The notes under the pieces: generated by a model
Databases searched by the model: none
The model's input: only the letters and a program-made list of their open reading frames with translations
What the model was told of the DNA's origin: nothing
In this document: positions 51,195-60,488 of the stretch, in pieces
How positions within the stretch are numbered: position 1 is the first letter of the stretch
Layout of the letters: each line of letters begins with the position of its first letter
DNA from: Chania multitudinisentens RB-25
GTDB lineage: Bacteria; Pseudomonadota; Gammaproteobacteria; Enterobacterales; Enterobacteriaceae
Reading direction: 5' to 3'
Assembly (NCBI RefSeq): GCF_000520015.2
Contig: NZ_CP007044.2
Span: 3,410,001-3,474,000, forward strand
Length of the DNA stretch: 64,000 nt
Position numbers and translations under genes: made by a program

Positions 51195-52190
51195 TTATTT
51201 GGAGATGTGAGCGATCAGATCCAGTACTTTGTTGGAGTAGCCGGTTTCGTTATCGTACCAGGAAACCAGTTTCACAAAATTGTCGTTCAACGCGATACCG
51301 GCTTTTGCATCGAATACGGAAGTCAGTTTTTCGCCATTGAAATCGGTAGAAACCACTTCATCTTCGGTATAACCCAGAACGCCTTTCAGTTCGCCTTCAG
51401 AAGCAGCCTTGATCGCGGCACAAACTTCTTTATAGGTTGCTGGTTTTGCCAGACGTGCAGTCAGGTCAACCACTGACACGTTCGGGGTAGGCACGCGGAA
51501 CGCCATACCGGTCAGTTTGCCGTTCAGTTCTGGGATAACCTTACCTACTGCTTTAGCTGCACCAGTAGAGGAAGGAATGATGTTCTGAGCGGCACCACGG
51601 CCACCACGCCAGTCTTTATGAGACGGACCGTCAACAGTTTTCTGAGTGGCGGTAGTCGCATGAACCGTGGTCATCAACGCTTCAACGATACCGAATTTGT
51701 CGTTGATCACTTTAGCCAATGGTGCCAGGCAGTTGGTGGTACAGGAGGCGTTGGAAACGATCTGTTGGCCATCGTAAGATTTGTGGTTTACGCCCATAAC
51801 GAACATTGGGGTATCATCTTTAGATGGGCCAGTCAGAACAACCTTCTTGGCACCCGCAGTGATGTGTTTGCGCGCAGTGTCGTCAGTCAGGAACAGACCT
51901 GTTGCTTCAGCAACGACGTCAACGTTGACTTCGTTCCATTTCAGGTTAGCCGGATCTCTTTCTGAGGTACAACGGATGGTTTTACCGTTAACAACCAGAT
52001 GGCCGTCTTTAACGTCTACAGTACCGTTGAAACGGCCATGGGTAGAGTCGTACTTCAGCATGTAAGCCATGTAATCAGCGTCTAACAGGTCGTTGATTGC
52101 AACGATTTCGATGTCAGAACGTTCTTGAGCAGCACGGAAAACAATGCGACCGATACGACCAAAACCGTTGATACCTACTTTGATAGTCAT
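51195..52190 (-). CDS. gapA: Glyceraldehyde-3-phosphate dehydrogenase A
   Basis: 331 aa, the E. coli GapA length. NAD-dependent glycolytic enzyme. The Rossmann motif INGFGRIGR and catalytic Cys in SNASCTTNCLAPL (about 150) are intact. The ATG at 52190 follows GGTGGA; an in-frame ATG at 52199 was rejected. The upstream region carries a perfect CRP site. Confidence 0.98.
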   Translation of the reverse strand: MTIKVGINGFGRIGRIVFRAAQERSDIEIVAINDLLDADYMAYMLKYDSTHGRFNGTVDVKDGHLVVNGKTIRCTSERDPANLKWNEVNVDVVAEATGLFLTDDTARKHITAGAKKVVLTGPSKDDTPMFVMGVNHKSYDGQQIVSNASCTTNCLAPLAKVINDKFGIVEALMTTVHATTATQKTVDGPSHKDWRGGRGAAQNIIPSSTGAAKAVGKVIPELNGKLTGMAFRVPTPNVSVVDLTARLAKPATYKEVCAAIKAASEGELKGVLGYTEDEVVSTDFNGEKLTSVFDAKAGIALNDNFVKLVSWYDNETGYSNKVLDLIAHISK

Positions 52191-52538
52191 ATATTCCACC
52201 AGCTATTTGTTAGTGAATAAAAGGTTGGTTGTAAAATTACAAAAACCGTACCCAGCGTCAAGCGGAATCGTGTCAATTGTTGCGGCAAATCAAACCAGCG
52301 AACCGATTTTGCACGCTTATTGCACACTCCATTCACCTTTGCCTTCATCTTGATATGAGAGCGAACTGCTAAGTATAAAGTTTGTGCATACATTATATGT
52401 GATGTAAGTCACATATAATGCTGGCTATAGCCTGTATGCCGTACAGTTTAGGCTAAAAAGGTCTACGGCGTTGTTAATTTTTTGTTATTATTGTCGATTG
52501 TTTTCGTTGACATTATCCATATTCTGGGAATAGTACCA
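52191..52538. promoter_or_regulatory. Divergent gapA/msrB control region
   Basis: 348 nt without a gene. It holds the CRP palindrome at 52398-52413. A weak Cra-like sequence (AGCGAACCGATTTTG at 52297-52311) lies in the gapA leader. Confidence 0.5.
52398..52413. promoter_or_regulatory. CRP site between gapA and msrB
   Basis: TGTGATGTAAGTCACA is a perfect TGTGA-N6-TCACA. It sits in a 28-bp perfect inverted repeat (52392-52419) whose ends read TATAAT outward on both strands, so each arm could also be a -10 element. It lies 208 nt from the gapA start and 126 nt from the msrB start. Confidence 0.82.
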
Positions 52539-52952
52539 ATGTCTAAAGAGACACCTGTTAACCAACAGACAGTGCAACTGAATGAAATTCAACGCTATGT
52601 AACACAGGAGCGTGGCACAGAAGCACCTTATTCCGGTAAATTGCTGCACAACAAGCGTGAAGGTATCTACCATTGCCTGTGTTGTAACGCACCACTGTTT
52701 TATTCTGAAAGCAAGTATGATTCCGGCTGCGGCTGGCCAAGTTTTTACCAACCTGTTTCCAGCGATGCCATTCGTTATCTTGATGATAATTCACATAATA
52801 TGCAGCGGATAGAGATTCGTTGCGGCAAGTGTGATGCTCATCTTGGGCACGTATTTCCAGACGGCCCACAGCCAACCGGCGAACGTTACTGTGTTAACTC
52901 GGCGTCACTAAGTTTCACCGATAGCGAAAACGGTGAAAAAACGGCTGGTTAA
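52539..52952 (+). CDS. msrB: Peptide-methionine (R)-S-oxide reductase MsrB
   Basis: 137 aa, the E. coli length. Reduces methionine-R-sulfoxide in proteins. Zinc cysteines Cys46/Cys49 and Cys95/Cys98 and catalytic Cys118 in ERYCVNS are all present. The ATG at 52539 fits the family; the frame is open to 52482. It is followed by yeaC. Confidence 0.96.
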   Translation: MSKETPVNQQTVQLNEIQRYVTQERGTEAPYSGKLLHNKREGIYHCLCCNAPLFYSESKYDSGCGWPSFYQPVSSDAIRYLDDNSHNMQRIEIRCGKCDAHLGHVFPDGPQPTGERYCVNSASLSFTDSENGEKTAG

Positions 52953-53017
52953 GTAGTAAGTTGATCAACAAAATCGATTCAGCTAATTATTCATCTGTCA
53001 ATAAGGAAACCGTGTTG

Positions 53018-53290
53018 ATGGAAGTGAGAGATTTGATTGCGGCCATGACGCCAGAAATCTACCAGCGGTTGGTACAAGCCGTGGAGCTGGGTAAATGGCC
53101 AGACGGCGTAGCGTTAACGCCTGAGCAGAAAGAGAATAGCCTACAGGCGGTGATGCTGTGGCAATCGATGCACAACACCGATCCGCAGCATATGAGTATT
53201 GGCATCGATGGCCAGATTGTGATGAAAAGCAAACAGGAACTGAAACAGCAGTTTGTTGCGGAACCTTTGGTTAAACTGAAACCGCAATAA
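53018..53290 (+). CDS. yeaC: DUF1315 family protein YeaC
   Basis: 90 aa, the E. coli length. Small soluble protein with the family segment QRLVQAVELGKWPDGVALT. Function unknown. The start at 53018 follows AAGGA; the frame is open upstream to 52961. It lies 65 nt after msrB and is probably cotranscribed with it. Confidence 0.9.
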   Translation: MEVRDLIAAMTPEIYQRLVQAVELGKWPDGVALTPEQKENSLQAVMLWQSMHNTDPQHMSIGIDGQIVMKSKQELKQQFVAEPLVKLKPQ

Positions 53291-53387
53291 GCTGAGGCTG
53301 GCTATTATTCTTCAGCCCTGATGATTTGGGTAAGTTCAGGGGAACTCTACTATGAGGTAGGGCGATGTGAACATCGCCCTGGTTGGT

Positions 53388-54668
53388 TTATTTTTTCAAT
53401 GTGTTAATACCGAGCGTTTCGGCCAATGTCTGGGCCAAGCGATTCTCATCGTCGGCACCGTATTCCCAGAACATCGCCCCTCCTAACCCTTTACCCTTGA
53501 TATAATCAGCCTTGATTGCTACTGAACGCGGATTCTCGTAGCTAACTGCAAACACCGGTTTACCCGCAGCTGAGCGCATCATCAGATAGGGCACTTTGGC
53601 ATCATTATCCCAGTGTTCACTGAAACGCTGTTGCGGGTCTTGCAACATTTTGCTGACAATATCGTTGTATTTGATGTAAGTGTCTTTCTCCAAATCCACC
53701 CCCAGCGATTTGAAGATGCCTTTTTCATGTTCGGTAAAATAAGGCTGTGTCACCGGATGTTTGGCCGCGTCAGCTTTATCCCAGTCAATACCTGGCTCGG
53801 TAGCGCGTTTGGGAACACGGCCGTAGAAACCAATACCAAGATTCAGTTGGGCTGGTTTTAAGCCGGCAGCCAGATAGTTATTAACCACAAAATCGGCGCT
53901 GTATTTATCGGCAGCGGCTACCGTGGGCCACTGTTTGGAGTCATAAAGGTTGGAGTTAAAATACTGTGTGCCATACGCCATGTCGTATGTCATCAGATTG
54001 ATATAATTCAGATAGGGCGCTATCGCCGTTACATCAAGCCATTCCTGTGGGCTTTTGGCACTGGCCGCTACGGCAATAGTCAGCAATTTGTCTTTATCGA
54101 GCGCCTGATGCAGTTCACGTAACAGAACAGTGAAATTGTCGCGATCGGCAGGTTGGCTTTCTACCAGACCCCACGCGCCGTTAACCGGGTATTCCCAATC
54201 CAGATCGATGCCGTCTAGCTGATATTTATTGATCACATCCTGCACTGAACGAATAAAAACAGCACGGCTTTCCGGTGTAGCTGCTGCGCCGGAAAATCCT
54301 CTCGCTCCCCAACCACCGACCGAGAGCAAGACCTTCAAGGCTGGATTTTGTTTGCGTAAAACGGGGAGCAGTTTCAGGTCAGATTCCACTTTAGGGGAAA
54401 GGTAAATCTGGTGCAGATGGGCCGAATCTTTCAGCGCCGGGTTGGTTTCCTTTTTTTCATTGTTATAAATCAGGCCAAATGAGTAATTCAGGTGCGTGAT
54501 CTGGGTAACGTCCAGCTTATTGATATCCCCCCCAGGCCCGGCGGTGACATCTCCACCGCCGTTAAAATAACCGACGGACAGATAAGAAGCTGCTTGCGCC
54601 ATACCTGCGCCAGCCATACCAAATTGCACCGCGACCAGTAAAGGCAGAAGTTTACGGGTTAAAGCCAT
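53388..54668 (-). CDS. GH18 chitinase, single domain, secreted
   Basis: 426 aa with a Sec signal peptide ending MAQA (about residue 26). The glycoside hydrolase family 18 catalytic motif DGIDLDWE is at 152-159 (acid Glu159), and SVGGW is at 116-120. No chitin-binding domain is visible. It resembles the single-domain ChiD-type chitinases of Serratia. AAAGGAGATGAC precedes the ATG at 54668. E. coli has no gene at this place between yeaC and pncA. Confidence 0.9.
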   Translation of the reverse strand: MALTRKLLPLLVAVQFGMAGAGMAQAASYLSVGYFNGGGDVTAGPGGDINKLDVTQITHLNYSFGLIYNNEKKETNPALKDSAHLHQIYLSPKVESDLKLLPVLRKQNPALKVLLSVGGWGARGFSGAAATPESRAVFIRSVQDVINKYQLDGIDLDWEYPVNGAWGLVESQPADRDNFTVLLRELHQALDKDKLLTIAVAASAKSPQEWLDVTAIAPYLNYINLMTYDMAYGTQYFNSNLYDSKQWPTVAAADKYSADFVVNNYLAAGLKPAQLNLGIGFYGRVPKRATEPGIDWDKADAAKHPVTQPYFTEHEKGIFKSLGVDLEKDTYIKYNDIVSKMLQDPQQRFSEHWDNDAKVPYLMMRSAAGKPVFAVSYENPRSVAIKADYIKGKGLGGAMFWEYGADDENRLAQTLAETLGINTLKK

Positions 54669-54885
54669 GTCATCTCCTTTGGTCAGCAAGGCTGACCGAA
54701 ACCGCCGGAAGGCGGCAAAATAAAACCGGGCTCAAGCAGGCCCCGGATGCGTATAACCTTTGCCATAACAGCAAAAGAGCCGTGATCGGACAAGAGATGG
54801 CTAGGAAAGAATGGTGAGAATGTGAACAGGGTCGAAAATAATAGAGATAACAATAAAGTGGGGCAGTGAGCAGTGCCCCACAGGA

Positions 54886-55518
54886 TTAGCGATGCATAAA
54901 TTGTGACAGTGTCACCAGGTGTGCGCCTGCTTGTTGCATCTCCCGCAATGCTTGCTGGCTGTCTTCTGGTTGCAAATTGACGCCGCGGCACCCTTCAACG
55001 ATAACCTGGGTTGAGTAGCCTAGTTGCAAAGCGTCCAGAACGCTGAATTTCACACAGTAATCGGTCGCCAACCCCATCACGGCAAGCTGTGTGATACCCT
55101 GGGATTTCAACCAGCCATCAAGCGCTGTTTGGGTGCGATGGCCGTTATCAAAGAATGCGCTATAGCTGTCGATGTCTGGGTTTTCACCTTTACGAAAAAC
55201 GGCAGCCAACCGTTGTTGTTTGAGCTGTGGATGAAAAGCCGCTCCAGGGGTTCCTTGAACACAGTGGACTGGCCACCACCGCTGCGGCAGCCCTTCAAGT
55301 TCACCGAGCGTCCCTATCTGAGCATGGGAGTTCGCCGCAAAACTGCGGTGTTCTGCTGGGTGCCAGTCCTGGCTGGCGATCACGGGTTCATGCCGGGCCA
55401 GGCAGGCATCGATTGCCTGATTGGCAATCGCGATGGTGTGATCACCTTCGGTAACGGCCAGAGCACCGCCAGGGCAAAAGTCGTTTTGTAAATCAATCAA
55501 CAGCAGGGCAGCTTTCAT
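54886..55518 (-). CDS. pncA: Nicotinamidase PncA
   Basis: 210 aa (E. coli 213). Hydrolyses nicotinamide to nicotinate in NAD salvage. The catalytic triad is visible: Asp9 in IDLQNDF, Lys in FRKGENP and Cys in ATDYCVKF. Metal ligands lie in SQDWHP. GGAG lies before the ATG at 55518. It follows ansA by 16 nt, probably in one operon. Confidence 0.95.
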   Translation of the reverse strand: MKAALLLIDLQNDFCPGGALAVTEGDHTIAIANQAIDACLARHEPVIASQDWHPAEHRSFAANSHAQIGTLGELEGLPQRWWPVHCVQGTPGAAFHPQLKQQRLAAVFRKGENPDIDSYSAFFDNGHRTQTALDGWLKSQGITQLAVMGLATDYCVKFSVLDALQLGYSTQVIVEGCRGVNLQPEDSQQALREMQQAGAHLVTLSQFMHR

Positions 55519-55534
55519 TTCAACTCCGAGATGG

Positions 55535-56551
55535 TCAACCCGCAGCGCTGAGTTCACCGCGCAGATCCTGTTGCATCTGGTTACGGATATCTTCTGGTGT
55601 CAGGGGTTGGCTTAATAGGTAATGTAGTTTGGTTAGAGCGGCTTCTACCGTCATATCAAAACCACTGATCACACCAGCCTGGGCCAGGGCATTGCCAGTG
55701 GCATACCCATCCATGTTGACCCGGCCTGAGAGACATTGGGTCAAATTGACCACTACGATGCCACGCTCGGAAGCATCACGCAATTCATCGATCAATTCCG
55801 CTTTTTGCGGAGCATTACCGACACCGTAGGAGCGCAGGATCAACGCTTTTACCGGTTGCAGCAAGTAGTTACGCACAACGGCACCGCAAATCCCTGGATA
55901 AATAGTGACAACGCCAATCGGCTGCGGCGTGATGTTATGTACTTGCAGATCGCCATAGCAAACCGGGGAGGCAATACCGGCCTGGCGGCGGATATGAATT
56001 CCCGCTTCCAATAGCGGCGGCAAGTTTGGTGAAGCAAAGGCGTCAAAACCATCGGCATGCGCTTTGGTGGTGCGGTTACCGCGGAACAGTTTGTTGTTGA
56101 AAAACAGGCTGACTTCATTCACTGGGTGATTTGCTGCCAGATACAAGGCATTCAGCAGGTTAATTTGGCCGTCGGAGCGCAATTCAGCCAAGGGGATTTG
56201 TGACCCCGTCACAATGACCGGTTTGTCCAGATTCTCCAGCATGAACGACAACGCCGAAGCGGTGAAAGCCATGGTATCGGTGCCATGCAGGATGACAAAG
56301 CCATCGTATTGATCGTAATGCTGTGCGATATCATCGGCAATATGCTGCCAGTTTTCTGGCGTCATATTGGAAGAGTCGGTCAGTGGAACATATTCATGAA
56401 TGGTGAAGTCAGGCATTTCCGGGCGATGGAATTCGGGCATTGATGCCAGTTGGCGTTGCAGGTGGCCAGAAACTGGGACATAGCCGTGTTCGGAACGTTG
56501 CATCCCGATAGTGCCGCCTGTATAGGCGACGTAAATGGATTTCTTGCGCAT
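55535..56551 (-). CDS. ansA: Cytoplasmic L-asparaginase I
   Basis: 338 aa, the E. coli AnsA length. Hydrolyses L-asparagine to aspartate and ammonia. The first threonine motif YTGGTIGM and second motif LHGTDTMAFTASAL are intact. The start at 56551 matches the family; the frame is open upstream to 56656. Confidence 0.96.
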   Translation of the reverse strand: MRKKSIYVAYTGGTIGMQRSEHGYVPVSGHLQRQLASMPEFHRPEMPDFTIHEYVPLTDSSNMTPENWQHIADDIAQHYDQYDGFVILHGTDTMAFTASALSFMLENLDKPVIVTGSQIPLAELRSDGQINLLNALYLAANHPVNEVSLFFNNKLFRGNRTTKAHADGFDAFASPNLPPLLEAGIHIRRQAGIASPVCYGDLQVHNITPQPIGVVTIYPGICGAVVRNYLLQPVKALILRSYGVGNAPQKAELIDELRDASERGIVVVNLTQCLSGRVNMDGYATGNALAQAGVISGFDMTVEAALTKLHYLLSQPLTPEDIRNQMQQDLRGELSAAG

Positions 56552-56667
56552 AGCATTAATCTCAATGGATTTTAGAGAGCAGAATGATAGGAGAATAGAC
56601 TCAATAGCTGGCAAACAACAGGGGAATGATGAGGGAAAACCACCTGACTTGTGCATCTGATAACGGC

Positions 56668-56694
56668 AAAAAAAAGCCCGGTGGATACCGGGCT
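56668..56694 (-). terminator. Rho-independent terminator of sppA
   Basis: GCCCGG-TGGATA-CCGGGC stem with an eight-base A-run on the plus strand, 14 nt after the sppA stop. Confidence 0.88.
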
Positions 56695-56707
56695 CGAGAG
56701 TGGGATA

Positions 56708-58561
56708 TTAGCGGACTTCTCCGCAGGTTAAGCAGATCGCATAACGGTTCTGCGGATCATTCAGGTTATTAAACAGACCAGGCTGGGTTGTGACGGCCTG
56801 AGCGATGGAAGCCAAGGGTGCTGGCAACATTGATTTGAGGGCGGTTGGCAACAATGCATGCATTGATACGCCAAACTGGCCGAGGATCATATCCGCCAGG
56901 CTGGGGCTGTTCACGAACCAGTTAAGTTGCCAATGGGGCAATTTGGCTAATTCTGCTGCTTTTTTCACGGCGTCATCAAAATCACCCAACTGATCGACCA
57001 AGCCATTTTTCTTGGCATCATTGCCAATCCATACATGGCCTTGCGCGATATTATCGACCTGCTCCGGTGTCATTTTGCGGGCATTGGCAACCAGATCAAT
57101 AAAGTTCTTATAGCCGTTTTCGATATTCAACTGCATCATCTGCGAAAATTCGGAAGGCAACGCTTTAGTCACAGCTAAATCGGCTAACGGAGAGGTTGAT
57201 ACACCGTCAGTATGAACGCCAATGCTGCTCAGGGTGTTCTCATAGGTGTTGATCACACCGAAGATCCCGATAGAACCCGTCAGGGTACTTGGGCTGGCAA
57301 TAATGTAATCCGCGGGTGTTGATACCCAATAACCACCGGAGGCAGCCATGCCTCCCATCGAAACCACCACTGGCTTCCCGGCTGCGCGAACGGCGGCCAG
57401 CTCGGAACGGATCACTTCAGAGGCGCTCACGCTGCCTCCAGGGCTATTTACACGGAAAACCACGGCCTTGACCTGCGGATCAAGGCGAGCTTGCCGCAGT
57501 TCTGCGGCAGTGGTATCACCGCCCACGCTTCCTGGCGTCTGTGGGCCATCCATAATGGCGCCATTAGCAAAGATGACGGCGATCTGCCCGCCCTGATCCG
57601 GCGTGGGCTTGGGTTGGTAATCGTAGATACTGATCGCGTTGATATTGTTGCTCTGTGTGTCCCAACCGAAGGTTTTTACCAGTTGATTCTCAACGACGAT
57701 ACGGGATGCCAGTTCATCAACCAGCTTGCTGTCCAGCGCAAATTTCGCGGTATCACCCCCCGCCGCTTGCAGGCCGCTGAGGATCGCTGCTGCCCCTGGG
57801 AATAGCTGCTCTGGCGTAAGTTGGCGGTTGGCTGAAACGGTATTCAGGTAGTTCTGCCATAGGCCACCAATCCAACGGCTGTCAGCCTCACGGGCTGCCG
57901 GAGACATATCGTCACGGATAAAAGGTTCTACCGCGGATTTATAGGTTCCGACACGAAAAATATTGGTGGTAACCTTCAGTTTTTCCAGCAACGATTTGTA
58001 ATACAGGTTATTGCTGGCAAAGCCGTGCAGATCCACGGCCCCCTGCGGCGACAGATAAATTTTATTGGCATAGCTGGCCAGATAATATTGGGTCTGATTG
58101 TAGCTGTCGCCAATGGCGAAGATCGGTTTGCCGCTGTCGCGGAATTCACGCAGTGCTTTACCAATATATTGCAGGGAAGGTTGATCGGCACCGGCAAAGT
58201 CGTTCAGCTGTAATACCATACCGGTAATGTTTTTATCGTTTTTAGCCTTACGAATGGTATCCACCAGGTCAAACAGCGAGTTTTCCTGCAAACGATTACT
58301 GGAGGAACCTAACAATTCACGGCTCCATTGGCGAACGCGGCTGTTTATGGAGAGCTGGTCAACCACAATGCCGCTGAGATCCACCAACAATGCCCCGCGC
58401 GGTGTTTCCAAGGTTGGGCTATTCTGGAAAGAAAAATAGATACCGATGCCGATCAGGATCAGCAGAGTCAAAAACAAGTTCAGGATCAGTTCCCTGATAA
58501 AATTCAGCAGACGCCATGTCCACTTGAAAACGCCGGTAATGAATCGCCACAATGTGCGCAT
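56708..58561 (-). CDS. sppA: Signal peptide peptidase SppA (protease IV)
   Basis: 617 aa (E. coli 618). Inner-membrane tandem-domain serine protease that degrades cleaved signal peptides. One N-terminal transmembrane helix (about 25-48), catalytic Lys in GTYKSAVEPF (about 205) and nucleophile Ser in GGMAASGGYW (about 405). GGAGAG lies before the ATG at 58561. Confidence 0.96.
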   Translation of the reverse strand: MRTLWRFITGVFKWTWRLLNFIRELILNLFLTLLILIGIGIYFSFQNSPTLETPRGALLVDLSGIVVDQLSINSRVRQWSRELLGSSSNRLQENSLFDLVDTIRKAKNDKNITGMVLQLNDFAGADQPSLQYIGKALREFRDSGKPIFAIGDSYNQTQYYLASYANKIYLSPQGAVDLHGFASNNLYYKSLLEKLKVTTNIFRVGTYKSAVEPFIRDDMSPAAREADSRWIGGLWQNYLNTVSANRQLTPEQLFPGAAAILSGLQAAGGDTAKFALDSKLVDELASRIVVENQLVKTFGWDTQSNNINAISIYDYQPKPTPDQGGQIAVIFANGAIMDGPQTPGSVGGDTTAAELRQARLDPQVKAVVFRVNSPGGSVSASEVIRSELAAVRAAGKPVVVSMGGMAASGGYWVSTPADYIIASPSTLTGSIGIFGVINTYENTLSSIGVHTDGVSTSPLADLAVTKALPSEFSQMMQLNIENGYKNFIDLVANARKMTPEQVDNIAQGHVWIGNDAKKNGLVDQLGDFDDAVKKAAELAKLPHWQLNWFVNSPSLADMILGQFGVSMHALLPTALKSMLPAPLASIAQAVTTQPGLFNNLNDPQNRYAICLTCGEVR

Positions 58562-58723
58562 GTGCTCTCCAACAATAATCAAGAATATGCCGTTATCCTA
58601 ATGAGCCGCTAAAGAAATGTCAGCTTTAAATCGTGTGTCACATACAGTATTGCAGAGTCTGTAACTCCCTGTAGGGCTATGCTAACGTGATCGAAATAAA
58701 TAATGGGTATCAGGAGTTTATAA

Positions 58724-59275
58724 ATGGATGCACTTGAGCTTTTATTGAACCGCCGTTCAGCGTCACGCCTGGCGGCCCCTGCGCCAACCGGTGAAGTGCG
58801 CCAGAATATTATTAATGCCGGGTTGCGTGCCCCGGATCACGGTGCATTGCAGCCATGGCGCTTTGTGTTGATTGAAAACCAAGGATTGGAGCGTTTCAGT
58901 GAGCTGTTACAGGCAGCGGCGAAACATGATGAGCTTGATGAAGCAGGCATTGAAAAGGCGAAACAGGCACCATTCCGCGCACCACTGATTATTACCGTAG
59001 TCGCTCATTGCAGCGAAAGCCCGAAAGTCCCACGTTGGGAGCAGATTATTTCTGCCGGTTGTGCGGTGCAAGCGATGCAGATGGCTGCGCTGGCACAGGG
59101 GTTTAACGGCATCTGGCGTACCGGTGCCTGGACAGAGCATCCGCTGGTGCGTGAGGCCTTTGCCTGCCGTGAGCAAGATGAGATTGTGGGCTTTCTTTAT
59201 CTTGGTACTCCGCAATTGAAAGCGGTGGCTAAAGTTGTGGCACCAGACAGCACGCCTTTCGTCAGCTATTTTTGA
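58724..59275 (+). CDS. ydjA: Nitroreductase-family protein YdjA
   Basis: 183 aa, the E. coli length. Small FMN-dependent nitroreductase-fold protein; the physiological substrate is unknown. FMN contacts in RRSASRL and the ISAGCAVQAMQMAA region are visible. CAGGAG lies before the ATG. Confidence 0.93.
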   Translation: MDALELLLNRRSASRLAAPAPTGEVRQNIINAGLRAPDHGALQPWRFVLIENQGLERFSELLQAAAKHDELDEAGIEKAKQAPFRAPLIITVVAHCSESPKVPRWEQIISAGCAVQAMQMAALAQGFNGIWRTGAWTEHPLVREAFACREQDEIVGFLYLGTPQLKAVAKVVAPDSTPFVSYF

Positions 59276-59334
59276 TCCTGCCCGTAAAACGTTGCTAGAA
59301 ACTGCGTGATACTCCGCAGTTCTGGGTTGTTTTT

Positions 59335-59368
59335 GAGCAGGCTGCACGCATAATGCCAGCCTGCTCTT
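59335..59368 (+). terminator. Terminator of ydjA
   Basis: GAGCAGGCTG...CAGCCTGCTC, a perfect 10-bp stem with a 12-nt loop followed by TTATC, 60 nt after ydjA. Confidence 0.65.
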
Positions 59369-59444
59369 ATCAATCCTTTCGGCAAGCGTTACCCTATTAC
59401 TCATTGTGATATTCTGAAGATGATTACCCAAAGGGAGTGGATTA

Positions 59445-60488
59445 ATGACCTCGTCGGCTATCCGTTTAACCCAGTACAGCCATGGTGCTGGCTGTGGTTG
59501 CAAAATTTCACCGAAAGTGCTTGAAACGATACTGCATAGCGAACAGGAAAAATTTGTTGATCCGCGTTTGCTGGTGGGCAATGAAACCCGTGATGATGCA
59601 GCGGTGTATGACATTGGCAATGGCGTTGGCATTATCAGTACCACTGACTTTTTTATGCCCATTGTCGATAATCCGTTTGATTTTGGCCGCATTGCGGCCA
59701 CCAATGCTATCAGTGACGTGTATGCGATGGGGGGGAAACCGATTATGGCGATTGCCATTCTGGGTTGGCCGATTGCTACACTGCCAGCGGAAGTGGCACA
59801 GCAGGTGATTGACGGCGGGCGTTATGCCTGCCAGCAGGCCGGTATTGCCTTGGCCGGGGGGCACTCTATCGATGCCCCAGAACCGATCTTCGGCCTGGCA
59901 GTGACCGGGGTAGTCAGCACTGAACGGGTGAAAAAGAACAGCGCGGCGCAGGCGGGAACGAAATTATTCCTCACCAAGCCATTGGGCATTGGCGTGCTGA
60001 CAACGGCCGAGAAGAAGAGCAAGCTGCAGCCGGAGCACGAAGGATTGGCAACGCAGGTGATGTGCCAGTTAAATAAATCCGGTACGGATTTTGCTGAAAT
60101 AACCGGTGTTACTGCAATGACCGATGTGACTGGTTTTGGGCTGTTGGGGCATTTGAGTGAAATGTGCCAGGGTTCAGGTTTGCAGGCTACCGTGTGGTTT
60201 GATCAGGTGCCGAAACTGCCTGATATAGAGCGCTATATCAATGAAGGCTGCGTGCCGGGGGGGACTGACCGTAACTTCGATAGCTATGGCCATTTACTGG
60301 GCGCTATGAATGATTTACAACGCCAGCTGTTGTGCGATCCGCAAACGTCAGGAGGTTTATTGCTGGCGGTGTTACCGGAAGCGGAGGCCAGCGTACGGGC
60401 GATTGCAGCAGGTTATGGCATTACGCTAAATGCGATTGGTGAACTGCATGCGGCTCAGCCGGGTAAACCATTGATTGAGGTTGTTTAG
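59445..60488 (+). CDS. selD: Selenophosphate synthase SelD
   Basis: 347 aa, the E. coli length. Makes selenophosphate from selenide and ATP for selenocysteine and selenouridine. The active-site loop SHGAGCGCK carries Cys17 and Lys20 (a cysteine, not selenocysteine, version). Its TAG stop shares its last base with the GTG start of mnmH (TAGTG at 60486-60490), implying tight coupling. Confidence 0.96.
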   Translation: MTSSAIRLTQYSHGAGCGCKISPKVLETILHSEQEKFVDPRLLVGNETRDDAAVYDIGNGVGIISTTDFFMPIVDNPFDFGRIAATNAISDVYAMGGKPIMAIAILGWPIATLPAEVAQQVIDGGRYACQQAGIALAGGHSIDAPEPIFGLAVTGVVSTERVKKNSAAQAGTKLFLTKPLGIGVLTTAEKKSKLQPEHEGLATQVMCQLNKSGTDFAEITGVTAMTDVTGFGLLGHLSEMCQGSGLQATVWFDQVPKLPDIERYINEGCVPGGTDRNFDSYGHLLGAMNDLQRQLLCDPQTSGGLLLAVLPEAEASVRAIAAGYGITLNAIGELHAAQPGKPLIEVV

